This document shows positions 17,859-26,896 of a DNA stretch of 64,000 nucleotides, one piece after another. Source of the stretch: Salinicola peritrichatus (GTDB taxonomy: Bacteria; Pseudomonadota; Gammaproteobacteria; Pseudomonadales; Halomonadaceae); NCBI RefSeq assembly GCF_003206715.1, contig NZ_PZJU01000008.1, positions 72,501 to 136,500 of the forward strand, written 5' to 3'. The position numbers and the translations under genes were made by a program. Under the pieces are notes generated by a model. The model searched no databases and had not been told where the DNA came from. It saw only the letters and a list, made by a program, of their open reading frames with translations. Every line of letters begins with the position of its first letter. Position 1 is the stretch's first letter.

Positions 17859-18062
17859 TTAGACGTCGGAGCCGCTACCGGCCTCGTCGAGCGACTGCAG
17901 TTTGTCGAGCAGGCCGCCGAGGCGCTGTTCCCACTCCTCGCGCTCCTGGCGGAAACGCGAATTCTCCGCCTTGAGCTCTTCGTTCTCCATCTTCAGCATC
18001 TCGATGCTGTCGACGGCATTCTGAATCTTCTGCTCGAGCTGGGCGAAGATCTCTCCGTTCAT
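17859..18062 (-). CDS. zapB: ZapB-like coiled-coil cell-division protein
   Basis: Protein of 67 residues predicted to be almost entirely one coiled coil, for example KIQNAVDSIEMLKMENEEL and the following heptads. Length and pattern fit ZapB, a cytoplasmic factor that joins the Z-ring through ZapA. AGGAGAG lies 5-11 bases upstream of the minus-strand ATG at 18062. It is transcribed toward rimI and lies just downstream of rsmD on the same strand. Small coiled-coil proteins are hard to assign by sequence, so the name rests on size, pattern and common placement in Halomonadaceae. Confidence 0.75.
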   Translation of the reverse strand: MNGEIFAQLEQKIQNAVDSIEMLKMENEELKAENSRFRQEREEWEQRLGGLLDKLQSLDEAGSGSDV

Positions 18063-18151
18063 GACTCTCTCCTTGAAACCATCTAGTGACCGGGTTGGCC
18101 GCCAGCCTACGTGGCGTTGGTGTCGACGACAAGCGTCTCAAAGCGGCGACG

Positions 18152-18835
18152 TCAATCGACCGCCGGCGTGCGCCGGAACAGCCGACCATGGCTGTCGCCG
18201 GCGACGATTTCCCGATGAAGCTGCCAGCCTGTCGGTGGCTGCCAGGCGAGCTCGTGCTCGCTCTCGACGTAGATCAGCGCATCGGGAGCCAGCCAGCCGG
18301 CGCTTTCCAACCGCTCGCAGGTGGTCGCGGCCAGTCCCCTGCGAAATGGCGGATCGAGGAATACCAGATCGAATGGCACCGGCGTGCTTGCCAAGTAGCG
18401 GGCCACGTCGGCGTTCAATACTCTGGTTTCCACTGCTTTGGTCTCCACCGCCCGGGTCTCCACTGCATCGGCCTCGATGTCCAGTAGCCGCAGGTTGGCT
18501 TCGAGTGCTCCGGCCACTGCGGGGGACATCTCGACGAAGGTGACCTGAGCGGCCCCGCGCGAGAGTGCCTCCAAGCCCAGGGCGCCGGTGCCGGCATAGA
18601 GATCGAGCACGCGCCTGCCGGCAAGTTCGAACGCCAGCCAGTTGAACAGCGTCTCGCGTACCCGGTCCGGTGTCGGACGAAGCCCCGGGCTGTCCAGGAT
18701 CGGCAACTTGCGGCGCCGGAACCTGCCGCCGATCAGGCGCAGCTGGCCGCTGCCATGGTGGGTTGCGTGGCGGCCATCGGCGGTATCGCCTCGGGATCTT
18801 GGGTGGCGGGAGCGGCGTCGATTCATGGCGGGCAA
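18152..18835 (-). CDS. rsmD: 16S rRNA (guanine(966)-N2)-methyltransferase
   Basis: SAM-dependent methyltransferase of 227 residues that modifies G966 of 16S rRNA during 30S assembly. The N-terminal RsmD signature is LRPTPDRVRETLFNWL. The SAM-binding motif is VLDLYAGTGALGLEALSRGA and the catalytic motif is FLDPPFRRGL. The first 25 or so residues are basic and vary among homologues, so the ATG at 18826 is an alternative start. It is divergent from ftsY, as in many gammaproteobacteria. A large perfect inverted repeat lies in the 175-base gap between the two genes. Confidence 0.93.
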   Translation of the reverse strand: MPAMNRRRSRHPRSRGDTADGRHATHHGSGQLRLIGGRFRRRKLPILDSPGLRPTPDRVRETLFNWLAFELAGRRVLDLYAGTGALGLEALSRGAAQVTFVEMSPAVAGALEANLRLLDIEADAVETRAVETKAVETRVLNADVARYLASTPVPFDLVFLDPPFRRGLAATTCERLESAGWLAPDALIYVESEHELAWQPPTGWQLHREIVAGDSHGRLFRRTPAVD

Positions 18836-18873
18836 TTGTACCCCCGCATCCCTCGCGGTGATAGGATGGGATG

Positions 18874-18931
18874 AGGGTCTGTTGCCGTTTCACGCAGCAA
18901 CGCGGTTCGCGCTGAAACGGCAACAGACCCT
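18874..18931. repeat. 58-bp palindromic element with 19-bp perfect inverted repeats
   Basis: The left arm 18874-18892 reads AGGGTCTGTTGCCGTTTCA and its exact reverse complement occupies 18913-18931, with a 20-base loop. It lies between the divergent rsmD and ftsY genes. There is no T-run on either side, so it is not a normal terminator. Outer bases GGGTCTGTTGC look like a transposon end, but no clear target-site duplication is visible. It may be a miniature inverted-repeat element or a REP-like unit. Confidence 0.85.
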
Positions 18932-19010
18932 GGTTATCGATATTCTCCGAAGCCGTTCCGACGGGCGCTGACGTAGCGTCACGTTGCGGCTGTCAGCAGT
19001 GAAGTCATCC

Positions 19011-20390
19011 ATGTTCGGACTATTCAAGAGTCGCAAGAAACAGCAGCAGGAGCAGGAAGAGGCGCGTCGCCGCGAGGCGGAAGCCGAAGTAGCCGGCGCC
19101 GGCGAAACGGCTGAGAAATCGCCGGCCGGGACTGACGCGGCAGAGCCCGGCGAAGCCTCTGCGTCGGACACCGCGACTGTCACCACGGAGACGCCCGCCG
19201 GCAACACCGAGCCGGGCACCGCCGAGGTCGAGGAACCCGCGACGCAGGATCCGGAGAAACCGGAGCCGGTGGTCTACGACCCCGAGCCGGTCGAGGAAGC
19301 CGCTGCGCAAGAGGCGTTGAGCGAGCCGCTGGCGGAGGAAACCGCCGAGTCCGCCGTGCACGAGGTACCGGCCGAATCGACGCGTGAAACGGCGCTGGCC
19401 ACCGACGTCACGCCGCCGGCTCCGCAAGAGAAACCCAAGGGCGGCTGGCTGGCGCGGGTACGTGCCGGTCTGGGCCGGACCCGCGCCAATCTGACCGATG
19501 GGATCGCCGATCTGCTGCTCGGCAAGAAGCAGATCGACGACGATCTGATGGAGGATCTCGAAACCCAACTGCTGTTGGCGGACGTGGGGATCGAGGCCAC
19601 CAGCGAGATCATCGAACGGCTCACCGAGCGGATCTCGCGCAAGGAACTCGCCGATGCCGATGCGCTCTACCGGGCGCTGCAGGAAGAGCTCGCGACACTG
19701 CTGGAGCCGGTCTCCCGGCCGTTGACGCTGCCGCCCAAGGGGCAGGGACCGTTCGTGATCCTGATGGTCGGCGTCAACGGCGTCGGCAAGACCACCACCA
19801 TCGGCAAGCTGACCCAGCGCTTCCAGGACGAAGGCCGCAGCGTGATGCTGGCTGCCGGCGACACCTTCCGCGCCGCGGCGGTGGAGCAGCTCAAGGTCTG
19901 GGGCGAGCGCAACCGGGTGCCGGTGATTGCCCAGCACACCGGCGCCGACAGCGCCTCGGTGATCTACGATGCCCTCGCCGCCGCGCGCGCGCGCAAGGTC
20001 GACGTGCTGATCGCCGATACCGCCGGGCGCCTGCACAACAAGAGCCACCTGATGGAGGAGCTCAAGAAGGTGCAGCGGGTCATGGCCAAGCTCGACGCCG
20101 GAGCGCCGCACGAAGTGATGCTGGTGCTCGACGCCGGAACCGGACAGAACGCGCTTTCCCAGGCCACGACCTTCGACGAGGCGATCCCGGTCACCGGGAT
20201 CACCCTGACCAAGCTCGACGGCACCGCCAAGGGTGGCATCATCTTCGCGCTGGCCAAGAAGATGGGGACGCCGATCCGTTTCATCGGGGTCGGCGAATCC
20301 CTGGATGACCTGCGCCCGTTCGATGCCGACACCTTCGTCAAGGCGTTGTTCGACAGCGACGCCGGCCGGGACGGCGACGCCGATTCATGA
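19011..20390 (+). CDS. ftsY: Signal recognition particle receptor FtsY
   Basis: SRP receptor GTPase that docks ribosome-nascent chain-SRP complexes at the inner membrane. The 459-residue protein starts MFGLFKSRKKQQQ, followed by a long acidic, alanine/proline-rich A domain (to about residue 145). The NG domain then has G1 GVNGVGKTTTIGKL (from about residue 253), GDTFRAAAVEQL, DTAGR and TKLDG. The ATG at 19011 is chosen over one at 18984 because MFGLFK is the conserved membrane-binding start. It overlaps ftsE by four bases. Confidence 0.97.
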   Translation: MFGLFKSRKKQQQEQEEARRREAEAEVAGAGETAEKSPAGTDAAEPGEASASDTATVTTETPAGNTEPGTAEVEEPATQDPEKPEPVVYDPEPVEEAAAQEALSEPLAEETAESAVHEVPAESTRETALATDVTPPAPQEKPKGGWLARVRAGLGRTRANLTDGIADLLLGKKQIDDDLMEDLETQLLLADVGIEATSEIIERLTERISRKELADADALYRALQEELATLLEPVSRPLTLPPKGQGPFVILMVGVNGVGKTTTIGKLTQRFQDEGRSVMLAAGDTFRAAAVEQLKVWGERNRVPVIAQHTGADSASVIYDALAAARARKVDVLIADTAGRLHNKSHLMEELKKVQRVMAKLDAGAPHEVMLVLDAGTGQNALSQATTFDEAIPVTGITLTKLDGTAKGGIIFALAKKMGTPIRFIGVGESLDDLRPFDADTFVKALFDSDAGRDGDADS

Positions 20391-21055
20391 TTGCGTTCGA
20401 GCACGTCGGCAAGCGCTACGGTGGGCGCTTCGAGGCGCTTGCCGACATCAATTTCCGCGTCGGCCGGGGCGAGATGGTCTTCCTCACCGGTCACTCCGGT
20501 GCCGGCAAGAGTTCGCTGCTGCGTCTGATCATGCGTCTCGAGCGGCCCTCCCGTGGGCGGGTGCTCGTCGCCGGACATGACCTCGATCGGTTGCATATCA
20601 GTCAGGTGCCGTATTACCGGCGCCAGATCGGCGTGGTGTTCCAGGACCACCAACTGCTGTTCGACCGCGATATCTTCTCCAACGTGGCGCTACCGCTGAC
20701 CATTCAAGGCATCGAGCCGGTGGATGCGGCGCGGCGCGTGCGCGCCGCGCTCGACAAGGTCGGCCTGCTGCACCGCGAGCGGGCCTTGCCGATAGAGCTT
20801 TCCACCGGCGAGCAGCAACGCGTGGGTATTGCCCGGGCCGTGGTCAACAAGCCGGCGCTGCTGCTCGCCGACGAGCCGACCGGTAATCTCGATCCTCAAT
20901 TGTCGACCGATATCATGCGCTTGTTCGAGGACTTCAACCGCATCGGGACCACGGTCATGGTGGCGAGCCACGACCTGGCCCTGATCGCGCGCCTGCGTCA
21001 TCGCGTGCTCGAGTTGCGCGAAGGACGCCTGGTCAACGACGAGGTGGCGGCATGA
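20387..21055 (+). CDS. ftsE: Cell-division ATP-binding protein FtsE
   Basis: ABC-type ATPase of 222 residues that, with FtsX, transmits cytoplasmic state to periplasmic peptidoglycan hydrolase activation at the septum. Walker A is GHSGAGKSS, the signature is [14 protein letters not shown] and Walker B is [12 protein letters not shown]. The signature has STGEQQ where many FtsE proteins have SGGEQQ. It overlaps ftsY (ATGA, 20387-20390) and ftsX (ATGA, 21052-21055), so the three genes are translationally coupled. Confidence 0.97.
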   Translation: MIAFEHVGKRYGGRFEALADINFRVGRGEMVFLTGHSGAGKSSLLRLIMRLERPSRGRVLVAGHDLDRLHISQVPYYRRQIGVVFQDHQLLFDRDIFSNVALPLTIQGIEPVDAARRVRAALDKVGLLHRERALPIELSTGEQQRVGIARAVVNKPALLLADEPTGNLDPQLSTDIMRLFEDFNRIGTTVMVASHDLALIARLRHRVLELREGRLVNDEVAA

Positions 21056-22026
21056 GTCAACGCCAGGAGGCGACACGCCGCGGGGCCCGCAAGCCGCAGC
21101 GGCGCGCTGGTGGCGGCGGTCGGGCCTGGCTGCGCCATCACCGTGCCATGCTCGGCGACAGTGCGCTGCGACTGATCAAGCGCCCGGTCGCGACGCTGTT
21201 GACCATGTTGGCGATCGCCATCGCCCTGATCCTGCCCGCCGGGCTATGGCTGGCGCTGGACAGTGCACGCTTGCTCGATGCCGAACTCGACGAGAGCGCC
21301 ACGCTGACGGTCTATTTCGATGCCGGCGTCGATGAATCCGGGGCGATGACGCTGGCCGGTCAGATCGGCAGCCAGCCGGGCGTGGCCGGTACGCGCCTGA
21401 TTACCGCCGCCGAAGGGCTGGCGGAATTTCAGCAGACCCTGGGCGTCGACGACGCGCTGACCCAGCTCGAGGACAATCCGCTGCCGGCGAGTGTCGTGGT
21501 GACGCCGGAAAACCCCGACCCCGCCGAGGTTCAGGCCTTGAGCCAGCAGCTGCAGAAACTCGACGGCGTCGATGAGGTGCGCCTGGACCTGGCCTGGCTC
21601 GATCGCCTTCAGCAGTTGGCCGAAGTCGGTCAGCGCGTCGCCTTGGCCCTGGCATTGCTGTTCGGTCTCGGCGTATTGCTGGTGGTCGGCAACACCGTGC
21701 GTCTGGCGGTGGAGAGCCGGCGACAGGAGATCGAAGTGGTGACGTTGATCGGCGCGACACATGCCTTCGTGCGGCGACCCTTTCTCTACAGCGGTGCCTG
21801 GTATGGCCTGGGCGGCGGTATCCTGGCCCTGGCGATCCTGGCCCTTGGCGGGAACTGGCTGGCCGCGCCGGTGGCGGCGCTGGCGCAGAGTTACGGTGCC
21901 CACTTCGCGCTGCCATCGCTGGGCTTGACGAATTCGGCTTTTCTGCTGTTCTTTAGTACACTATTGGGCTGGTTGGGAGCATGGCTGGCCGTTGGGCGTC
22001 ATCTGGCCGACATCAAGCCTCGTTAG
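21052..22026 (+). CDS. ftsX: Cell-division membrane protein FtsX
   Basis: Permease-like partner of FtsE, 324 residues. The basic cytoplasmic N terminus is followed by a first membrane helix (LLTMLAIAIALILPAGLWLAL region), a large periplasmic domain (about residues 75-190) that contacts EnvC-type activators, and three further C-terminal helices. LLVVGNTVRLAVESRRQEIE is the conserved cytoplasmic-loop motif. It is the last gene of the ftsYEX operon, followed by 234 bases containing the rpoH promoter. Confidence 0.96.
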   Translation: MSQRQEATRRGARKPQRRAGGGGRAWLRHHRAMLGDSALRLIKRPVATLLTMLAIAIALILPAGLWLALDSARLLDAELDESATLTVYFDAGVDESGAMTLAGQIGSQPGVAGTRLITAAEGLAEFQQTLGVDDALTQLEDNPLPASVVVTPENPDPAEVQALSQQLQKLDGVDEVRLDLAWLDRLQQLAEVGQRVALALALLFGLGVLLVVGNTVRLAVESRRQEIEVVTLIGATHAFVRRPFLYSGAWYGLGGGILALAILALGGNWLAAPVAALAQSYGAHFALPSLGLTNSAFLLFFSTLLGWLGAWLAVGRHLADIKPR

Positions 22027-22117
22027 GCTTGGCGAGGCAGTTTCATCCGGGTATTGAATTGTCGGTTTGTCATCGATCGATATCCGCCGTGCTGTTCGGT
22101 CGAACTGGCCCCGACCA

Positions 22118-22151
22118 TTGAACTTTTGTCTAAACTTGGGGTCGTATAGAT
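22118..22151 (+). promoter_or_regulatory. rpoH promoter, sigma-E (P3-like) with overlapping sigma-70 -10
   Basis: TTGAACTT at 22118-22125 is followed after 16 bases by TCGTA at 22142-22146. This has the layout of the sigma-E promoter of E. coli rpoH (GAACTT, 16 bases, TCTGA). TATAGAT at 22145-22151 could serve as an overlapping sigma-70 -10. The resulting leader would be about 105 bases, long enough for the RNA-structure control of translation known for rpoH. The assignment comes from motif reading by eye. Confidence 0.6.
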
Positions 22152-22260
22152 AACCTCACCGACAGGCAGAACAACCTGTTGCGGTGCGTGGCCAAACAAA
22201 AGCAAGGGATCGAGCGCAGCTCTCCCTGTTCCCGCACCGCCTAGCATGGAGACATTGCAC

Positions 22261-23127
22261 ATGAGCACCAGTCTTCAACCCATTGGGAATCTTTCTCCGG
22301 GTCACGATCTCAACGGTTACATCCAGGCCGTCAACGGTATCCCCGTGCTGACGGCCGAAGAAGAGCACGATCTCGCCGTGCGCCTGCATGAAGAAGGCGA
22401 CCTCGAGTCCGCTCGTCGTCTGATCATGTCGCATCTGCGCTTCGTCGTGCACATCGCGCGGAGCTATTCAGGTTACGGATTGCCGCAGGCGGATCTGATT
22501 CAGGAAGGCAACGTTGGCCTGATGAAGGCGGTCAAGCGGTTCGACCCGTACCAGGGCGTGCGCCTGGTCTCCTTCGCGGTCCACTGGATCAAGGCCGAGA
22601 TCCATGAGTACGTGCTGCGCAACTGGCGTATCGTCAAGATCGCCACCACCAAGGCCCAGCGCAAGCTGTTCTTCAACCTGCGCAGCGCCAAGAAGCGTCT
22701 GGCATGGCTCAACAACGACGAGGTCGAGGCGATCGCCAAGGATCTCGACGTCAAGCCGACTGTCGTGCGCGAAATGGAGGGGCGCCTGGCCTCCTTCGAT
22801 GCCGGCTTCGATGCCTCGCCGGGGGAAGAGGAAGAGCAGGGCTATCAAGCGCCGGCGCAGTATCTCGAGGACTACAGCTTCGACCCGGCGGCCCAACTGG
22901 AAGCCGATGACTGGGAGGCGGACTATACCCGTCGCCTGCGTGATGCGCTGGCGACACTCGACGAGCGTTCTCGCGACATCCTGCAACGGCGCTGGCTTTC
23001 CGAGCACAAGTCGACGCTGCATGAACTGGCAGACGTTTACGGTGTTTCCGCCGAGCGTATCCGCCAGCTCGAGAAAAACGCCATGAAGAAGATCAAACAG
23101 CAGTTGGGTGGCGCCCTGGCAGCCTGA
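22261..23127 (+). CDS. rpoH: RNA polymerase sigma factor RpoH (sigma-32)
   Basis: Heat-shock sigma factor of 288 residues that directs transcription of chaperone and protease genes. Region 2 contains [20 protein letters not shown] in part, then the near-invariant [19 protein letters not shown] and [20 protein letters not shown]. The RpoH box is present as [15 protein letters not shown]. Region 4 ends [19 protein letters not shown]. The ATG at 22261 is preferred over that at 22246, which would add only METLH. It follows ftsX as in most gammaproteobacteria and has its own promoter and terminator. Confidence 0.98.
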   Translation: MSTSLQPIGNLSPGHDLNGYIQAVNGIPVLTAEEEHDLAVRLHEEGDLESARRLIMSHLRFVVHIARSYSGYGLPQADLIQEGNVGLMKAVKRFDPYQGVRLVSFAVHWIKAEIHEYVLRNWRIVKIATTKAQRKLFFNLRSAKKRLAWLNNDEVEAIAKDLDVKPTVVREMEGRLASFDAGFDASPGEEEEQGYQAPAQYLEDYSFDPAAQLEADDWEADYTRRLRDALATLDERSRDILQRRWLSEHKSTLHELADVYGVSAERIRQLEKNAMKKIKQQLGGALAA

Positions 23128-23150
23128 TCGCCATTAAAGACGCAGCAATG

Positions 23151-23177
23151 AAAAGCCCGGCCGATGCCGGGCTTTTT
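23151..23177 (+). terminator. Rho-independent terminator of rpoH
   Basis: AAAAGCCCGG and its complement CCGGGCTTTTT surround a short loop (CCGATG region), giving a GC-rich stem with a following run of five T. It begins 24 bases after the rpoH stop. Confidence 0.9.
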
Positions 23178-23212
23178 GGTTCTCTAGGGTATGGTCTTGG
23201 CTGCAGCCGGAC

Positions 23213-23830
23213 TCACACCGCGTGAGTCTGCGCCACTGGTCTCAGCAAACGCCCGCCCAGCAGTTGCCACTGGTCTTCCCAGTGCGCGGTGGGGCGATGA
23301 CGAAAATCGCTGCGAACGTACTGGCTGATCCGGCCCTCGACGAAGGCCGACAGCAGATTGGCTGCCGCGGATACCGATACCTGGCAGCGCAGCCCTTCGC
23401 GCAGTTCCGCCTCGCGCAGGATCTGCTTGAACTGGGTTTCCAGCCGCTCGAACAGCTGCGACATGCGCAGCCGCAGGCGCGCGGTCTCGCCGGTCAGCAC
23501 GTCGCCATCCATCAGCCGGCTGAGGCCGGGATTCTTCTCGGCGAAGGCCAGCACCAGTTGCAGGATCGTCTCGCAGCGCTCGAGCGCCGAGGGCACGTCG
23601 TCGAGGATGCGCCGGATGCGCTCGAACAGGCTTGCCTCGATGAACTCGATCAGGCCTTCGAACATGCGCGCCTTGCTGGGGAAATGGCGGTAGAGTGCCG
23701 CCTCGCTGACACCGACCTGGCGCGCTAGCGCGGCCGTGGTGATGCGCTTGCCGCTGTCCTCCTCGAGCATCAGTGCCAATGCCTGAAGGATCTGTTCGCG
23801 GCGGGAGAGTTGAGAAGTTGCCTGCGTCAT
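23213..23830 (-). CDS. slmA: Nucleoid occlusion factor SlmA (TetR family)
   Basis: TetR-fold DNA-binding protein of 205 residues. The helix-turn-helix reads ITTAALARQVGVSEAALYRH, the exact SlmA pattern, followed by FPSKARMFEGLIEFIE. SlmA binds specific sites on the chromosome and blocks FtsZ assembly over the nucleoid. It lies immediately downstream of argB on the same strand, a position conserved in many gammaproteobacteria. The rpoH terminator separates it from the convergent rpoH gene. Confidence 0.93.
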   Translation of the reverse strand: MTQATSQLSRREQILQALALMLEEDSGKRITTAALARQVGVSEAALYRHFPSKARMFEGLIEFIEASLFERIRRILDDVPSALERCETILQLVLAFAEKNPGLSRLMDGDVLTGETARLRLRMSQLFERLETQFKQILREAELREGLRCQVSVSAAANLLSAFVEGRISQYVRSDFRHRPTAHWEDQWQLLGGRLLRPVAQTHAV

Positions 23831-23943
23831 GACGGTTCTTATCGGTCGCTTTGTCCGGCTCCCTCCTGGAGCTGCCCGGTTGGCCTGTTTGCTGTTCGGC
23901 GACCGGGGCAGGCCATCCCGGCCCGCAATGGTTGAAACGGGGA

Positions 23944-24852
<909 letters not shown>

Positions 24853-24913
24853 TCACTGCTCCCTTTTAGGATTATCTCTGACCGACCGGACTCGTCGGCA
24901 CGCACCGTCTCGC

Positions 24914-26299
24914 TCAGAACGGCAGCTCGACATTGGGTGCCACGTCCAGCAGGGCGTTGCGAAAACGCGCCTGCACGCGCTCCAGCGCCGCCCGATCCTT
25001 GCCCTCGAAGCGCAGCACCAGCACCGGCATGGTATTGGAGGCGCGGCAAAGCCCCCAGCCGTTGGGGTAATCGACGCGAATGCCATCCAGGGTCGTCCTG
25101 ATCCCATCCTCACCGAAATCGCCGGTTTCGGCCAGTCGTTCGACGATGGCGAACTTCTCCTCGTCGCCGACGGCGACGTTGAGTTCGGGCGTACCGGGGT
25201 CCTGGGGAAAGGCGCTGAAATAGGCATCGATGTCTTGCGGCTGGCGGGAAAGCAGCTCCAGAAGTCTTGCGGCGGTGTAGAGTCCATCGTCGAAGCCATG
25301 CCAGCGTTCGGCGAAGAAGATATGCCCGCTCATCTCGCCACCGAGCGCCGCGCCGGTCTCCTTCATGCGCGCCTTGATCAGCGAATGTCCTGTGCGCCAC
25401 ATCTCCGGCTCGCCGCCGGCGCGATCGATGACCTGGGCCAGATTGCCGCTGCACTTGGTATCGAAGACGATCCGGGCACCCGGCGCGCGCTCGAGCAGGT
25501 CGGTGGCGAACGCCATCAGCAGACGGTCCGCAAAGATCACTTCTCCCCGCGCCGTCACCACGCCGAGGCGGTCGCCGTCGCCGTCGAAGGCCAGTCCGAT
25601 ATCGGCCTGGGTCTCGCGAACCTTGAAGATCAGATCCCGGAGATTCTCCAACTTGCCGGGATCGGGATGATGATTGGGGAAATCGCCGTCGATCTCGGTG
25701 TAAAGCGGCACGACTTCCGCTCCCAGCGCCGAGATCAGCTTCGGCCCCAGTTCGCCGGCCACGCCGTTGCCGCAGTCGACCACCGCCTTGAGCGGGCGCA
25801 CCAGCGAGACGTCGCCGAGGATTCTTCGCAGATACTCTTCGCCGACGTTGCGCTGTTCGAGCGAACCCTGGCCCTCGGTGAGATTGCCGCCGCGGATACG
25901 ATCGAGCAGATCGGTAATGGCGTTACCGGAGATCGCCTCGCCATCGAGCACGATCTTGAGGCCGTTGTACTCGGGCGGATTGTGGCTGCCGGTGACCATC
26001 ACGCCGCTGCGGCTCTCGGCCAGGGTACAGGTAGCAAAGTAGAGCACCGGGGTCGGTACGCGACCGATATCGATCACATCACGGCCGGAAGCCCGCAGGC
26101 CGCGAACCAGCGCTGCCTGCAGCGCCGGGCCGGAATGGCGGCCGTCGCGGGCGACGATCACGCACTGCTGGCCGCGGGCGGCGGCTTCGCTGCCGATCGC
26201 GCGGCCGATCCACTCGACGCTTTCCTCGGTCAGGGTGTCGCCGACGATGCCGCGAATGTCGTAGGCGCGGAAAATCGAAGCGGGGATAACGTCGGTCAT
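24914..26299 (-). CDS. algC: Phosphomannomutase/phosphoglucomutase
   Basis: Interconverts hexose 6- and 1-phosphates for polysaccharide and nucleotide-sugar synthesis. The protein of about 461 residues has the active-site serine in MVTGSHNPPEYNGLK, the metal loop as AFDGDGDRLGVV, and a C-terminal phosphate-binding region. The start MTDVIPASIFRAYDIRG (26299) aligns with the family; an in-frame ATG at 26311 would add four residues. It lies between dut and argB, the gene order found in Pseudomonas. That order is the main reason for choosing algC over a manB or pgm name. Confidence 0.93.
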   Translation of the reverse strand: MTDVIPASIFRAYDIRGIVGDTLTEESVEWIGRAIGSEAAARGQQCVIVARDGRHSGPALQAALVRGLRASGRDVIDIGRVPTPVLYFATCTLAESRSGVMVTGSHNPPEYNGLKIVLDGEAISGNAITDLLDRIRGGNLTEGQGSLEQRNVGEEYLRRILGDVSLVRPLKAVVDCGNGVAGELGPKLISALGAEVVPLYTEIDGDFPNHHPDPGKLENLRDLIFKVRETQADIGLAFDGDGDRLGVVTARGEVIFADRLLMAFATDLLERAPGARIVFDTKCSGNLAQVIDRAGGEPEMWRTGHSLIKARMKETGAALGGEMSGHIFFAERWHGFDDGLYTAARLLELLSRQPQDIDAYFSAFPQDPGTPELNVAVGDEEKFAIVERLAETGDFGEDGIRTTLDGIRVDYPNGWGLCRASNTMPVLVLRFEGKDRAALERVQARFRNALLDVAPNVELPF

Positions 26300-26337
26300 G
26301 CGCCGTGACATCCTTGAGTTCTCACTGGCTCAGATTC

Positions 26338-26814
26338 TTACTGACGCCCGGAGTGGCCGAAGCCGCCCGCCGCGCGTTCGGTGGCGACGAACTCCTCGAC
26401 GATCTCCAGTTCGGCCTGGACGACCGGAACGAGCACGTACTGCGCCAGACGCTCGCCGGGCTCCAGAATGAAAGTATCGCGGCCGCGGTTCCACACCGAG
26501 ATCATCAGCTCGCCCTGGTAGTCGGAGTCGATCAGGCCGACCAGGTTGCCGAGCACGATGCCATGCTTGTGACCGAGACCGGAGCGCGGCAGGACCAGGC
26601 CGGCCAGCGCGGGATCGCCGATATGGATCGCCAGTCCGGTGCGCACCAGCGCGCTGTCGCCGGGCGCCAGCGTCAGCGGCGCGTCCAGCAGCGCGCGCAG
26701 ATCCATGCCGGCGCTACCGACGGTGGCGTAATGCGGCAGCGGGTAGTCATGGACGCGCTCGTCGAGAATCTTGACGGCAAGCTTGGGCGTGGCGGGCTGG
26801 GCAGTGGACGACAT
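26338..26814 (-). CDS. dut: Deoxyuridine 5'-triphosphate nucleotidohydrolase
   Basis: Trimeric dUTPase of 158 residues that removes dUTP and supplies dUMP for thymidylate synthesis. Conserved motifs are visible: GSAGMDLRA (motif 1), [15 protein letters not shown] (motif 2), [11 protein letters not shown] (motif 3), [17 protein letters not shown] (motif 4) and a C-terminal arm ending [10 protein letters not shown] (motif 5). It is 82 bases after coaBC in the same direction, and the two genes are commonly cotranscribed. Confidence 0.97.
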   Translation of the reverse strand: MSSTAQPATPKLAVKILDERVHDYPLPHYATVGSAGMDLRALLDAPLTLAPGDSALVRTGLAIHIGDPALAGLVLPRSGLGHKHGIVLGNLVGLIDSDYQGELMISVWNRGRDTFILEPGERLAQYVLVPVVQAELEIVEEFVATERAAGGFGHSGRQ

Positions 26815-26896
26815 GAAACGGGGATTCCTGAAGGTGGAAACGGTTGTTGACGAAAGAAATCTGGCGCAAGAGTTCTAGGGTACCACCGGTCGCGGC

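Noticed and set aside
18138-18923. Second minus-strand frame over rsmD
   Set aside because: It is out of frame with the rsmD domain motifs and extends into the palindromic element.
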